Below are positions 42,514 to 52,849 of a DNA stretch of 64,000 nucleotides, piece after piece. Below the pieces are notes generated by a model. It saw nothing but the letters and a program-made list of their open reading frames with translations, had not been told where the DNA came from and did no database searches. Origin of the DNA: Mesonia algae (GTDB lineage: Bacteria; Bacteroidota; Bacteroidia; Flavobacteriales; Flavobacteriaceae); the NCBI RefSeq assembly GCF_003253545.1, contig NZ_QKYV01000002.1, positions 248,001 to 312,000 of the forward strand. Direction: 5' to 3'. Position numbers and translations under genes: made by a program. Within the stretch, counting starts at the first letter, position 1; every line of letters starts with the position of its first letter.

Positions 42514-42580
42514 TGAGTCCACACTCAACCCACACCCAATATATAGCCTAGCCACAGTATCGTGGGAAAACGTGGACTCA
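42514..42580. repeat. Nested inverted repeat (candidate structured RNA or large operator)
   Basis: Perfect 9-bp outer arms TGAGTCCAC (42514-42522) and GTGGACTCA (42572-42580), with an inner CCCAC (42529-42533) / GTGGG (42562-42566) pair, giving a 67-nt two-tier stem-loop in GC-richer sequence. No T run follows. Confidence 0.5.
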
Positions 42581-42725
42581 GTTTAAATTCAACATTTTAT
42601 AGGTATTCAAAAATGAAAAGGGTGGTATAGCGTATCATGGGTATTTTAGTTAAGTATTTATAAGAACTTTTGTAATCGATCCTCAATTTTAACTGTTTAC
42701 GTATGTTAAAAAAACAATTAAGATC

Positions 42726-42755
42726 TTGGTAAGAACTAATATTTTAATAAGTTTG
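42726..42755 (+). promoter_or_regulatory. Promoter of the thiamine operon
   Basis: TTG at 42726-42728, 19 bp spacer, TAAGTTTG at 42748-42755: a full match to the Bacteroidetes TTG-N19-TAnnTTTG consensus. The start point would fall at the 5' edge of the riboswitch. Confidence 0.75.
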
Positions 42756-42763
42756 TGGAGTAG

Positions 42764-42844
42764 ACTTTAGGGGTGTTCTAATTTTTTTAGAACTGAGAAA
42801 AACCCTTTGAACCTGATCTGGTTAGTACCAGCGAAGGGAAAAGT
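42764..42844 (+). promoter_or_regulatory. TPP riboswitch (THI box)
   Basis: The aptamer has the invariant elements AGGGGTG (42769-42775), CTGAGAAA followed by ACCC, and GAACCTGATCTGGTTAGTACC with CAGCGAAGGGA. The P1 stem can form between ACTTT at 42764 and AAAGT at 42840. It heads the thiS-C-E-E-G-H-F operon, as expected for repression by thiamine pyrophosphate. No clear terminator was found in the 130 nt before thiS, so the mechanism may be translational. Confidence 0.95.
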
Positions 42845-42973
42845 ATGAAACACATCCTAACTTGGGTGTTTACACTCCTTTTCATAAGAGTACCTATTTG
42901 CGTACATCTATTTCAAAACAATTTTTTCTCGAAGCCTTTAAAATCTACAGCATATCTAAAAATATACTGTGCT

Positions 42974-43177
42974 ATGATTACTATACAGGTTAATGAAAAA
43001 ACCTTTGAGGTCCATACTGATTTCAATATTCTACAATTGCTTAAGCAACTAAAATCACGGCAAGATGGCATCGCTGTAGCCGTCAACAATGCCATTATTT
43101 CAAAAAATTCATGGGAATCAACAACATTGGTTGAAAACGATTCTGTTTTAATTATTCAAGCCACTCAAGGTGGATAA
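42974..43177 (+). CDS. thiS: Sulfur carrier protein ThiS
   Basis: A 67-residue ubiquitin-like carrier ending in the required Gly-Gly (QATQGG), whose C-terminus is thiocarboxylated to give sulfur to the thiazole ring. Start chosen at ATG 42974 (MITIQVNEKTFEV), which matches the family; the same frame stays open back to an ATG at 42845 directly after the riboswitch, adding 43 residues unlike any ThiS. First gene of the thiamine operon. Confidence 0.92.
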   Translation: MITIQVNEKTFEVHTDFNILQLLKQLKSRQDGIAVAVNNAIISKNSWESTTLVENDSVLIIQATQGG

Positions 43178-43190
43178 TACCTTCATTTAA

Positions 43191-45080
<1,890 letters not shown>

Positions 45081-45095
45081 TATAATGCGGAAGTT

Positions 45096-45163
45096 CCTAC
45101 GCCTTTTACGATGTAAGGCGTAGGCGGGCTTTTCGTTATATCTTTTGCTAAAAAAAGCAAAAG
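45096..45163. repeat. Two-hairpin repeat element inside the thiamine operon
   Basis: A perfect 10-bp repeat CCTACGCCTT / AAGGCGTAGG (45096-45124) is followed by a second perfect 8-bp hairpin CTTTTGCT / AGCAAAAG (45142-45163). The segment with GGGCTTTTCG and GGATGCCACTGCAATCCC resembles a dispersed intergenic repeat I recall from Flavobacteria. It may modulate mRNA stability between thiC and the downstream genes. Confidence 0.5.
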
Positions 45164-45203
45164 GATGCCACTGCAATCCCTAACTTAAAAATAAAATAAC
45201 AAA

Positions 45204-45818
45204 ATGATTGTACTTATAGCACCAGAAGAAGATGTCCCTAATGAAATAGAAATACTCCATGAGTTATTCAAGGCTGGGGTACAATATTATCATTTAAGAA
45301 AACCTTTTAAAGATCTAGAACAGCATAAAGACTATCTAAATAAAATAAAGCCAAAATACCACAACCGCATAGTTTTACATAACCATCATGAACTAATAAA
45401 TAGCTACAACTTAAAAGGTATTCATTTTCAAGAACAAAAACGTAGAGATACTATAGACAATCCTACACGTTATTTTAAAAACTTAAATATGTTTGGCAAA
45501 ACCATAAGTTCTTCATTCCATGATCCAGAAGAATTAAACCGTTGTTATTTTGAGTTTGATTATCATCTGTTGAGTCCTGTTTTTAATTCTATATCCAAAC
45601 AAGCTTATAAAGGGCAGGGTTTTAATGTAAATCATATAGACAAAACAATTGTGGGTATGGGAGGTGTTACAGCTAAAAACCTTAGCAAGTTCAATAAATT
45701 GGGGTATAAAGGAGTTGGTGTATTAGGAGGCGTTTGGAATAATACAAATCCTTTAGCAGCATTTAAGCAAATAAATGAGGCTTATACTATTTGCCTAAAC
45801 AACAGAAATAATGATTAG
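45204..45818 (+). CDS. ThiE/TenI-like protein
   Basis: A 204-residue TIM-barrel of the thiamine monophosphate synthase superfamily. It lacks several canonical ThiE residues (LHNHH instead of INDR-type, GIHFQE instead of GVHLGQ) but keeps LLSPVF-S-SK and the glycine phosphate loop GMGGV, as in TenI-like proteins or the Bacteroidetes first ThiE copy. TenI is a thiazole tautomerase; that role here is inferred. It overlaps the following thiE by 8 bp. Confidence 0.8.
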   Translation: MIVLIAPEEDVPNEIEILHELFKAGVQYYHLRKPFKDLEQHKDYLNKIKPKYHNRIVLHNHHELINSYNLKGIHFQEQKRRDTIDNPTRYFKNLNMFGKTISSSFHDPEELNRCYFEFDYHLLSPVFNSISKQAYKGQGFNVNHIDKTIVGMGGVTAKNLSKFNKLGYKGVGVLGGVWNNTNPLAAFKQINEAYTICLNNRNND

Positions 45819-46434
45819 CAAATTACACTATATATCACAAGGTGACAGTCCCGAACAACATCTGGATCACATACAACAAGCCTGCATTTTTGGAGCTAAA
45901 TTGGTACAGTTGCGTCTTAAAAATAGCGATGATGCCACTATTTTTAAAACGGCAGAAAAAGCGAGGGAGATTACTAAAGTCTATCAAAGTCAATTAATCA
46001 TTAACGACCATTATAAAATAGCCAAAGCGGTGCAAGCAGATGGCGTACATCTAGGAAAAACCGATGCTTGCCCTTCCGAAGCTAAAAAATTTTTACATGC
46101 TTGGCAGCTTATTGGTGGTACCTCAAATAGCTTGGAAGATTGCAACAAGCTTATAGAAAAAAAAGTAGATTATATAGGTTTGGGACCTTTTAGATTTACA
46201 CCTACCAAACATAATCTAAGTCCTATTTTAGGCTTGCAAAAATATTCAAGCATATTAAATATACTTCATACAGAGATTCCCATTATTGCTATTGGCGGAA
46301 TTACAATTCAGGATGTGCCCGAGTTAATAGCAACAGGTGTGTATGGGATTGCTGCCTCGGGTACCATTACTAAGGATTTTAATACCATCAATCGGTTTCA
46401 CCACCTATTGCAAACTGCTACTACACAAGAGTAA
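45811..46434 (+). CDS. thiE: Thiamine-phosphate synthase ThiE
   Basis: A 207-residue enzyme joining HMP-pyrophosphate with thiazole phosphate. Canonical motifs are all present: [34 protein letters not shown] and IAIGGI, i.e. the Mg- and pyrophosphate-binding residues missing from its paralogue at 33174. It is embedded in the thiamine operon, overlapping the TenI-like gene by 8 bp; thiG follows after 28 bp. Confidence 0.93.
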   Translation: MISKLHYISQGDSPEQHLDHIQQACIFGAKLVQLRLKNSDDATIFKTAEKAREITKVYQSQLIINDHYKIAKAVQADGVHLGKTDACPSEAKKFLHAWQLIGGTSNSLEDCNKLIEKKVDYIGLGPFRFTPTKHNLSPILGLQKYSSILNILHTEIPIIAIGGITIQDVPELIATGVYGIAASGTITKDFNTINRFHHLLQTATTQE

Positions 46435-46462
46435 AGTTGCAAACCAATTAAAAACGCATAAT

Positions 46463-47236
46463 ATGACAGACATACTTAAAATAGCCGATAAAACATTCCA
46501 TTCCAGATTATTTACTGGAACTGGCAAATTCAATAGCTCGAAAACCATGGAAGAAGCCCTTAATGCTTCAGAAAGCGAATTGGTTACCGTGGCCTTAAAA
46601 AGGGTAGAGCTGCATCATGAAAACGATGATATATTAATGCATCTTAAGAAAAAACATATCAATTTACTACCTAATACTTCTGGCGTTCGAACAGCTAAAG
46701 AGGCTGTTTTTGCTGCTCAATTGGCTAGAGAAGCCTTAGGTACCCAGTGGATAAAATTAGAGATTCATCCCGATCCTAAATATTTATTACCAGACCCCAT
46801 AGAAACTCTTAAAGCAGCTGAAATTCTAGTTAAAGAAGGTTTTGTGGTCATGCCTTACATCCACGCAGATCCTGTTTTATGTAAACGATTGGAAGAAGTT
46901 GGCGTACCATGCGTGATGCCTTTGGGCGCTCCAATAGGGAGTAATAAAGGAATAAAAACAAAAGATTTTTTAGAAATTATCATTGAACAAAGCAACGTAC
47001 CCGTAATCGTGGATGCTGGTATTGGAGCACCCTCTCATGCCGCATACGCCATGGAATTAGGAGCTGATGCCGTTTTGGTGAATACGGCTATTGCTGTTTC
47101 TCAAAATCCCGTACAAATGGGAATAGCTTTTAAAATGGCTGTAGAAGCTGGTAGAATGGCATACAAAGCAAAATTAGCTTCTGTAAAACATCATGCCGAA
47201 GCTAGTAGCCCTTTAACTTCTTTCTTACATGAGTAA
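46463..47236 (+). CDS. thiG: Thiazole synthase ThiG
   Basis: 257 residues from ATG 46463; the longer opening from 46337 lies inside thiE and is rejected. Family features are [56 protein letters not shown] and [27 protein letters not shown]. ThiG forms the thiazole from DXP, dehydroglycine and ThiS thiocarboxylate. Its end overlaps thiH by 8 bp. Confidence 0.96.
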   Translation: MTDILKIADKTFHSRLFTGTGKFNSSKTMEEALNASESELVTVALKRVELHHENDDILMHLKKKHINLLPNTSGVRTAKEAVFAAQLAREALGTQWIKLEIHPDPKYLLPDPIETLKAAEILVKEGFVVMPYIHADPVLCKRLEEVGVPCVMPLGAPIGSNKGIKTKDFLEIIIEQSNVPVIVDAGIGAPSHAAYAMELGADAVLVNTAIAVSQNPVQMGIAFKMAVEAGRMAYKAKLASVKHHAEASSPLTSFLHE

Positions 47237-48350
47237 TTTTATAAACACCTTTAATTTATACGACTGGGACAGTCTGGAACAAGAAATCTATGGATTCTCT
47301 TCTCAAGACGTGCAACAAGTTTTACTGAAAGATAAGATCACAATAGACGATTTTAAAGTATTGATTTCTCCTGCTGCCAAACCTTTTATAGAGGAAATGG
47401 CACAACGAAGTCATTCGCTTACAAAAAAACGTTTTGGAAATACCATCCAAATGTATGTACCGATGTACCTCTCCAATGAATGCCAGAATATTTGTACCTA
47501 TTGCGGGTTTAGTTTAACCAATAAAATACCTAGGAAAACACTTACCGATAAGGAGATACTTCAGGAGGTAGCTCATATAAAAAAACTGGGATACGACCAT
47601 ATTCTTTTGGTTACTGGAGAAGCGAACAGTACCGTAGGCGTTTCGTATTTAAAAAACGCCATTTCTTTAATTCAAAAACATTTTTCCAACATTAGTATTG
47701 AGGTTCAACCCTTAGACCAAAAAGAGTATGAAATTCTGATTAAAGAAGGTTTATATGCGGTTTTGGTATATCAAGAAACCTACCATAAGGCAACCTATAA
47801 AACACACCATCCAAAAGGTAAAAAGTCAAATTTTGAATATCGACTAGACACGCCAGATCGGTTGGGGAAAGCGGGTGTTCATAAAATTGGCATAGGTGCG
47901 TTATTTGGTTTGGAAGATTGGCGGATCGATAGTTTTTATACTGCATTGCATTTAAAATACTTGCAAAAGACTTATTGGAAGACAAAATACTCCATTTCAT
48001 TTCCTAGGCTACGTCCGCATGAGGGCGAAGTACAACCCAAAGTTGAAATGACAGATACCGATCTAGCACAATTAATTTGCGCCTACCGTTTATTAGATGA
48101 AGATGTAGAACTGTCCATGTCCACACGAGAGAGCGAAACCTTTAGAAACCATATTATCAATTTAGGAATTACCTCCATAAGTGCTGAATCTAAAACCAAC
48201 CCAGGTGGATATGCTGTTGCTCCACAGTCTCTGGAGCAGTTTGAGATTTCAGATGAACGGAATACGCAAGAAATTAAACAGATGATACAGTCTCAAGGCT
48301 ATGAAGTGGTCTGGAAAGACTGGGATAAAGCCTTTTCAAAATTAATTTAA
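47229..48350 (+). CDS. thiH: 2-iminoacetate synthase ThiH
   Basis: A 373-residue radical SAM enzyme that cleaves tyrosine to dehydroglycine for the thiazole ring. The cluster motif is [10 protein letters not shown] (CX3CX2C), and the C-terminal ThiH/BATS region includes [12 protein letters not shown] and ELSMSTRES. Using ThiH rather than the oxygen-dependent ThiO is normal in Bacteroidetes. It overlaps thiG by 8 bp and is one base from thiF. Confidence 0.95.
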   Translation: MSNFINTFNLYDWDSLEQEIYGFSSQDVQQVLLKDKITIDDFKVLISPAAKPFIEEMAQRSHSLTKKRFGNTIQMYVPMYLSNECQNICTYCGFSLTNKIPRKTLTDKEILQEVAHIKKLGYDHILLVTGEANSTVGVSYLKNAISLIQKHFSNISIEVQPLDQKEYEILIKEGLYAVLVYQETYHKATYKTHHPKGKKSNFEYRLDTPDRLGKAGVHKIGIGALFGLEDWRIDSFYTALHLKYLQKTYWKTKYSISFPRLRPHEGEVQPKVEMTDTDLAQLICAYRLLDEDVELSMSTRESETFRNHIINLGITSISAESKTNPGGYAVAPQSLEQFEISDERNTQEIKQMIQSQGYEVVWKDWDKAFSKLI

Positions 48351-48351
48351 A

Positions 48352-49416
48352 ATGGAATTCACAGTAGAAGAGAAACAGCAATACAGCAGACACCTATTGC
48401 TGGAAAAGGTTGGTTTACAAGGTCAGTTAAAACTAAAACGAGCAAAGGTAGTAGTTATAGGAGCTGGTGGACTTAGTTGTCCTGTATTACAATATCTAAC
48501 GGCTGCAGGAGTGGGTACAATTGGAATTGTGGATGATGATTTGGTAGAACAAACGAACCTGCAACGACAAATACTGTATACTCACGAGGATCTTGGAAAA
48601 AGCAAAGTGACAGCTGCTGTTCATCGGTTACAGAAATTAAACCCATTTATCCAATTTAACTCTCATCAAACACGGCTAACAAAAAATAATGCTCTTGAAT
48701 TATTAGAACCCTACGATATTATTGTAGATGGAACCGATAATTTCCCCACTCGGTATTTACTTAACGATGCTGCGGTATTGTTGCATAAGCCTATTGTATT
48801 TGGCTCTATTCATACGTTTACGGGACAGGTATCTGTATTTAATTTTAAAATGGGGCCTACGTATAGGTGTTTATATCCCACGCCGCCAGCACCTCACGAA
48901 GTTCCCAATTGTTCAGAAATAGGTGTATTAGGTATCTTACCCGGTATTATTGGAAGCTTGCAGGCCAATGAAGTTTTAAAGATTATTCTAGGTCTAGGAT
49001 CGATATTATCTGGACAACTATTGACGTTCGATGCACTTTCTATGAAACAGAGCCTTTTTTATTTTGATAGAAATACGACAAGTAGCGTAGACTCCTTAGC
49101 GGAAGATTACGAAGTGTTTTGTGGTATTCATAGCACCATAAAGGAAATTAGTTATCAAGAATATATAAAACAAGCATCAAACTTTAACGTACTTGACGTA
49201 CGAACCCAAGTTGAGCGAGATGCGTTTTATATGGAGAGCATACATATCCCCTTGGATGAATTACCCAAACGCTATACTGAAATCCCAGAAGATAAAGACT
49301 TGTTAGTGTTTTGCAAGTCGGGTGCACGAAGTAAATCGGCAATCCACCTACTGCACAAGCATGATTTTAAAAAGGAGTTAATAAACTTGAAGGGTGGATT
49401 ATTTAACCCAAAATGA
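48352..49416 (+). CDS. thiF: ThiF-type sulfur carrier adenylyltransferase with rhodanese domain
   Basis: A 354-residue E1-like enzyme: Rossmann ATP-binding loop VIGAGGLSCPVLQYL at about 35-49, DDDLVEQTNLQRQ, catalytic-cysteine region PNCSEIGVLG, and a C-terminal rhodanese domain with active-site loop CKSGARSKS. It adenylates ThiS and supplies sulfur; a MoeB-like role for molybdopterin is possible as these are hard to separate by sequence, but it ends the thi operon. No thiD or thiI is in the operon. Confidence 0.9.
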   Translation: MEFTVEEKQQYSRHLLLEKVGLQGQLKLKRAKVVVIGAGGLSCPVLQYLTAAGVGTIGIVDDDLVEQTNLQRQILYTHEDLGKSKVTAAVHRLQKLNPFIQFNSHQTRLTKNNALELLEPYDIIVDGTDNFPTRYLLNDAAVLLHKPIVFGSIHTFTGQVSVFNFKMGPTYRCLYPTPPAPHEVPNCSEIGVLGILPGIIGSLQANEVLKIILGLGSILSGQLLTFDALSMKQSLFYFDRNTTSSVDSLAEDYEVFCGIHSTIKEISYQEYIKQASNFNVLDVRTQVERDAFYMESIHIPLDELPKRYTEIPEDKDLLVFCKSGARSKSAIHLLHKHDFKKELINLKGGLFNPK

Positions 49417-49507
49417 AATATTGCCTAAGATTTAAATCTTTATAAATACAGTAATGTTGGTTAATTGAATAGAATGTTGAAAATAATAGAACCTCATTTA
49501 AAGCTAT

Positions 49508-50584
49508 TTATGTATAAACTACTTCAACTTGATTTGAAAGAGGAATACTTTGGCAACTTAAAATATAACCTTGTTCCACTTCTTGATCTGTTAGTGCAAG
49601 ATTAATTTTCATATGTACTTTACCTGATTTTATCTTACACCTGCAAGTAGAACAAACCCCAGCTTCGCAAGAATAGGGTGGTTCTTTTCCAGCATCTATA
49701 AGCGTTCTTAAAACAGTTTTACCTTTTGGGATTATAGTATTAATTGTTTCTCCATCAAGTTTTGCTATAAGTTGAGCATTTTCAAAAGCTTCAGTGGTAT
49801 CTTTTAAGTTACTACCTCCAAAACTTTCTATAAATATACGCTCGTCTGGAACGTCTATACTTTTTAAGGCTTTTGTAGTATTTTCAATCATAGTACCAGG
49901 GCCACAAATATAATATTCTGCATTTTGAGCATAAGGTGGATATTCCTCTAGAAACCAATTAATCGCAGCTGTATCTACACGGCCTTTTCTATAAGTTTGT
50001 TCTTTAGATGTTTTCCATAAATCACTCCAACTACTTTTAGGTCGGCTTAACGTATATTCCAAGATAAATCGCTCTTTATAATTTTCCTGTAATTTATCTA
50101 AGGTATTTTTAAACATGATAGAATCTTCACTTCGGTTTCCATAAATCATGTGCACATAACTGTGTTCTTCTGTAAATAGCACCGTTTTTAATATAGAAAG
50201 AATAGGGGTGATACCACTTCCTGCTGAAAATAAATAATAGGTTTTGTAATTTTCTTTTTTTACATCTGCAAAAAAACGACCATCTGGTTTCATAACTTCT
50301 ACCAAGTCACCTACCTTAATATTGTTGTTGATATGATTAGAGACTAAACCATCTTTAACTCTTTTTACACCAATACATAAAGGTTCACCTATCACTGGAG
50401 AACTACAAAGTGAATAAGACCTACGTACATCTTCAGTATTAATCGTAAACCTTAAGGTGAGGTATTGTCCTGGTTTATAATTAAAGGTTTCGTACAGTTC
50501 TTGAGGAACCTTAAAAGAAATAGAAGTTGAATCTTCGGTTTCTTTTATTACTTCTAGTACTTTTAGTTGATGAAATTCACTCAT
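49508..50584 (-). CDS. Ferredoxin reductase with C-terminal 2Fe-2S domain (Rieske oxygenase partner)
   Basis: A 358-residue electron-transfer flavoprotein of the PaaE/GbcB type: FAD-binding RRSYSLCS near 54-61, NAD(P)-binding FSAGSGITPILSIL at about 118-131, and a plant-type [2Fe-2S] ferredoxin domain at the end with CEAGVCSTCRC and the final SCQ cysteine. It passes electrons from NAD(P)H to the Rieske oxygenase encoded 22 bp upstream. It is the last gene of the leftward DUF2147-SMR-oxygenase-reductase operon. Confidence 0.93.
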   Translation of the reverse strand: MSEFHQLKVLEVIKETEDSTSISFKVPQELYETFNYKPGQYLTLRFTINTEDVRRSYSLCSSPVIGEPLCIGVKRVKDGLVSNHINNNIKVGDLVEVMKPDGRFFADVKKENYKTYYLFSAGSGITPILSILKTVLFTEEHSYVHMIYGNRSEDSIMFKNTLDKLQENYKERFILEYTLSRPKSSWSDLWKTSKEQTYRKGRVDTAAINWFLEEYPPYAQNAEYYICGPGTMIENTTKALKSIDVPDERIFIESFGGSNLKDTTEAFENAQLIAKLDGETINTIIPKGKTVLRTLIDAGKEPPYSCEAGVCSTCRCKIKSGKVHMKINLALTDQEVEQGYILSCQSIPLSNQVEVVYT

Positions 50585-50606
50585 TTTTTAGTGATTTTAA
50601 AATACA

Positions 50607-51800
50607 TTAGTCTTGATGGTTTTCTATCCATTCTTTAACGACACTTTGAAATTTACTCACGGCAAATTCTCCTTTTTTAGCCTGTGCACCCACACTAAAT
50701 AATGGAGAACTCAAAGATTTTTGTTGTTGCTCACACGCATAAACATCTTCTAGCATGAAATCTCCTGATGCCATTGGATCGCTAGCCTCTCCTTCATATT
50801 TACCTTTATTACCCATGGTTTTCCAAACACTACTAGCCATAGATTTTGTGTATTGTTTGGTATATTCCCATTCGCTCACATTCATAGTTTTAGATCGAAT
50901 TACCACCAAAGTTCTGTCTGGTGCTAATGGAATGGCGTGAAAGGTATTCCAAGCGCTTTCACTTTCGGTAATACCGATATTAGGAAATAACCACGGTACA
51001 TAAGCGCCCATTTTATCATCTGGCATTTTATCCATTAAGGGATAAGGAGATGCATTTTTGATGTCAGCCAGATATGCAGGTACTAAAGGTTCATAAAAGT
51101 GATAATGCGACCCAGCCCAACCAAATTCCGCTTTAGCGTGATCATACATATTTAAGGTACCTTCATGTAAATGTGCTAAATGATATTGATCGATATAATT
51201 TTCAACAATTATTTTCCAATTGGCATTAATCTCTTTGGTATAAAATGGAGCTTGTTTTTTTTCTTTATATTCAATAAGCTCTTCTGGAATATGCGGACCA
51301 AGATAGGGGGCAACTTCGCCAAAAAATTCCATAATGTTAGGGGCATTTTTTTCTGGATGAACAAATAACATGCCTTTAAAAATATCTACGGATGCTTCGT
51401 GAAGATTTAAGCCACAGTCGTGCAATTCTTTATCACATAAATCTGGAAATTCTTCTTCCTTTTTGGGAATACTTACTAGTTTTCCTTCTAAATTGTACGT
51501 CCAATCGTGGTAAGGACAAGTAATTGCTTTTTGTGCTTTACCAACGGCACGTAATAATTGTGTACCTCTATGTCGGCACATATTATGAAAGGCTCGTAAC
51601 CGGTGATCTCTCCCTTTTACAATAAAAATATTGTTTAAACCTGCTTGCACAGAAACATAATCGCCAGGGTTGGCTACATCTTCTACCAAACCAGCAAATT
51701 GCCAAGTTTTGCTAAAAATATGTTTTTGTTCTAAGTCGAACCACTCTTGAGATGTGTAGGCACTAACAGGTAGTTCGTGCATCATGTTTTCTTTTTTCAT
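50607..51800 (-). CDS. Rieske non-heme iron oxygenase, GbcA-like
   Basis: A 397-residue aromatic-ring-hydroxylase-type alpha subunit. Rieske ligands are Cys75, His77, Cys95 and His98 (CRHRG and CPYHDW). The mononuclear iron site is marked by VENYIDQYHLAHLH, with Asp204, His207 and His212. Single-component oxygenases of this length include glycine betaine, carnitine and related quaternary-amine demethylases (GbcA, CntA). Coupling with a Qac-type SMR exporter 11 bp upstream points to a quaternary ammonium substrate; this is inference. Confidence 0.92.
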   Translation of the reverse strand: MKKENMMHELPVSAYTSQEWFDLEQKHIFSKTWQFAGLVEDVANPGDYVSVQAGLNNIFIVKGRDHRLRAFHNMCRHRGTQLLRAVGKAQKAITCPYHDWTYNLEGKLVSIPKKEEEFPDLCDKELHDCGLNLHEASVDIFKGMLFVHPEKNAPNIMEFFGEVAPYLGPHIPEELIEYKEKKQAPFYTKEINANWKIIVENYIDQYHLAHLHEGTLNMYDHAKAEFGWAGSHYHFYEPLVPAYLADIKNASPYPLMDKMPDDKMGAYVPWLFPNIGITESESAWNTFHAIPLAPDRTLVVIRSKTMNVSEWEYTKQYTKSMASSVWKTMGNKGKYEGEASDPMASGDFMLEDVYACEQQQKSLSSPLFSVGAQAKKGEFAVSKFQSVVKEWIENHQD

Positions 51801-51811
51801 AATTCTAAAAT

Positions 51812-52138
51812 TTAATGAGCTCCACTCATATTTAATCCGATAATGCCTAGAATAATTAAAGCAATAGAACCAATTTTTAAGGCTGAAAAGCTATCTCCAA
51901 ACGCAAAATATCCAATAATGGCTAATATAGAAATACCAATTCCAGACCAAATGGCATAAACAGTTCCTAATTCAAAGAATTTCATGGCATATTGCAATAA
52001 CCCGAAGCAAATAATATAGGCCACCCAAACCGTGATATTCCAAAGCAGGGCATTTTTTCCATTTTGGGAAGCCATTTTCATAGCTGTTGTACCCAGTACT
52101 TCAAAAGCAATTGAAGCTAATAAATAAATCCATTTCAT
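51812..52138 (-). CDS. SMR family exporter, EmrE/Qac-like
   Basis: 108 residues from ATG 52138; the open frame starts at 52174 but the upstream 12 residues precede the first membrane helix and would overlap the ribosome-binding region. Four membrane helices. The essential Glu is in FEVLGTTAMK, and AIWSGIGI follows in helix 3; EV-GT and WSG mark the Qac/EmrE subtype rather than the guanidinium (Gdx/SugE) subtype. It exports cationic compounds by proton exchange. It lies between the DUF2147-like and Rieske genes in the operon. Confidence 0.9.
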   Translation of the reverse strand: MKWIYLLASIAFEVLGTTAMKMASQNGKNALLWNITVWVAYIICFGLLQYAMKFFELGTVYAIWSGIGISILAIIGYFAFGDSFSALKIGSIALIILGIIGLNMSGAH

Positions 52139-52161
52139 AAATAATCGTTTTAATCTGTAGT

Positions 52162-52545
52162 TTATCTTGTCCAAATTTCGGTATAAGGTTGTTCTTCAAC
52201 AGTCATTAAAGCCTGTAAAGTATTTTTATCTTTTAGGGTGAAATTTACATTATAAAAGCTACCATTTGGCATGTACATTTTCCCGTTCATATATTTACCG
52301 TCTTTATATTCAATATCTGTTAAAAAATAATCTTCTTCTTCATTTTTACCTTCATAAGTTGTGGTTCCATCATTATAATAATGCACTTTCCCGAAGAATT
52401 TACTATCCTGTTCTACAATTTCATATACGGCTTCATAGTAATCATTTTTAACCTCCCAAACACCTACAATAGTAGCTTTTTGAGCACAAGAATTAAGTGA
52501 TAATACACCGAGAAGAATGATAACAACTGATTTAAAATAGTACAT
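52162..52545 (-). CDS. DUF2147-like lipoprotein
   Basis: 127 residues from ATG 52545, which gives a clean lipoprotein signal (MYYFKSVVIILLGVLSLNSC); the frame is open 20 codons further to 52605 but those overlap the Crp/Fnr site and -7 element. The mature domain (VGVWEVKNDYYEAVYEIV, then VHYYNDGTTTYEG) is like DUF2147 calycin-like domains. A clear paralogue is encoded at 53584 on the other strand. It is the first gene of the SMR-Rieske operon. Confidence 0.82.
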   Translation of the reverse strand: MYYFKSVVIILLGVLSLNSCAQKATIVGVWEVKNDYYEAVYEIVEQDSKFFGKVHYYNDGTTTYEGKNEEEDYFLTDIEYKDGKYMNGKMYMPNGSFYNVNFTLKDKNTLQALMTVEEQPYTEIWTR

Positions 52546-52568
52546 AATTGACAAGGTTTTAAGTGTTA

Positions 52569-52576
52569 CAAAGGTG
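52569..52576 (-). promoter_or_regulatory. -7 element of the DUF2147-SMR-Rieske operon
   Basis: Minus-strand CACCTTTG (one mismatch to TAnnTTTG), 24 bp before ATG 52545. Its upstream edge is exactly 29.5 bp from the centre of the Fnr-like box at 52599-52612. Confidence 0.6.
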
Positions 52577-52598
52577 GAAGAACTTTTGAGTTTTAATT

Positions 52599-52612
52599 TT
52601 GACATACATCAA
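52599..52612 (-). promoter_or_regulatory. Crp/Fnr-type operator
   Basis: TTGACATACATCAA: half-sites TTGAC and ATCAA around a 4-bp spacer, one mismatch to the Fnr consensus TTGAT-N4-ATCAA. It overlaps the stop of the neighbouring small membrane protein gene and sits at the activator position of the promoter at 52569-52576. Confidence 0.75.
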
Positions 52613-52848
52613 AAAACCGATAAATAATTTAAAATGGAATAAAGCGCCAATATCATCCAAATAAAAACCATAACCCAATAAAGCTTAGGGGTTTCCTTTC
52701 TGGTAACGGATTCTACAAAATGAATTTCTCCACTTTTAATAACATTTATTAATCCTAAAACAATAAAAATAGCCCAAAACCAATTCCATTCTAGAATTAT
52801 AGCAAAAGCCATTAATAAAAGGGCGATAATGGTTTTCCATTTTTTCAT
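52609..52848 (-). CDS. Small two-helix membrane protein
   Basis: A 79-residue protein with three hydrophobic stretches and a short polar loop (SGEIHFVESVTRKETPKLY). It is a clear tandem paralogue of the next gene upstream (WKTIIALLLM and WRTILALVLM, then ...FVE/FIE...). The function is unknown. One-base spacing to the paralogue shows cotranscription; together with the DUF6787-like gene it forms a leftward operon preceded by a perfect-spacing Fnr-like box. Confidence 0.72.
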   Translation of the reverse strand: MKKWKTIIALLLMAFAIILEWNWFWAIFIVLGLINVIKSGEIHFVESVTRKETPKLYWVMVFIWMILALYSILNYLSVF

Positions 52849-52849
52849 A

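Larger units (their letters stand above)
42274..42763. other. Divergent intergenic region upstream of the thiamine operon
   Basis: 490 bp between DUF4494 and the TPP riboswitch. It holds a nested inverted repeat at 42514-42580 and the thi promoter at 42726-42755. The 42485-42580 part is noticeably more GC-rich than its surroundings. No ORF of note. Confidence 0.6.

Noticed and set aside
46337-46462. N-terminal extension of thiG by 42 codons
   Set aside because: It lies inside the thiE coding sequence in another frame and the family starts at the ATG 46463.
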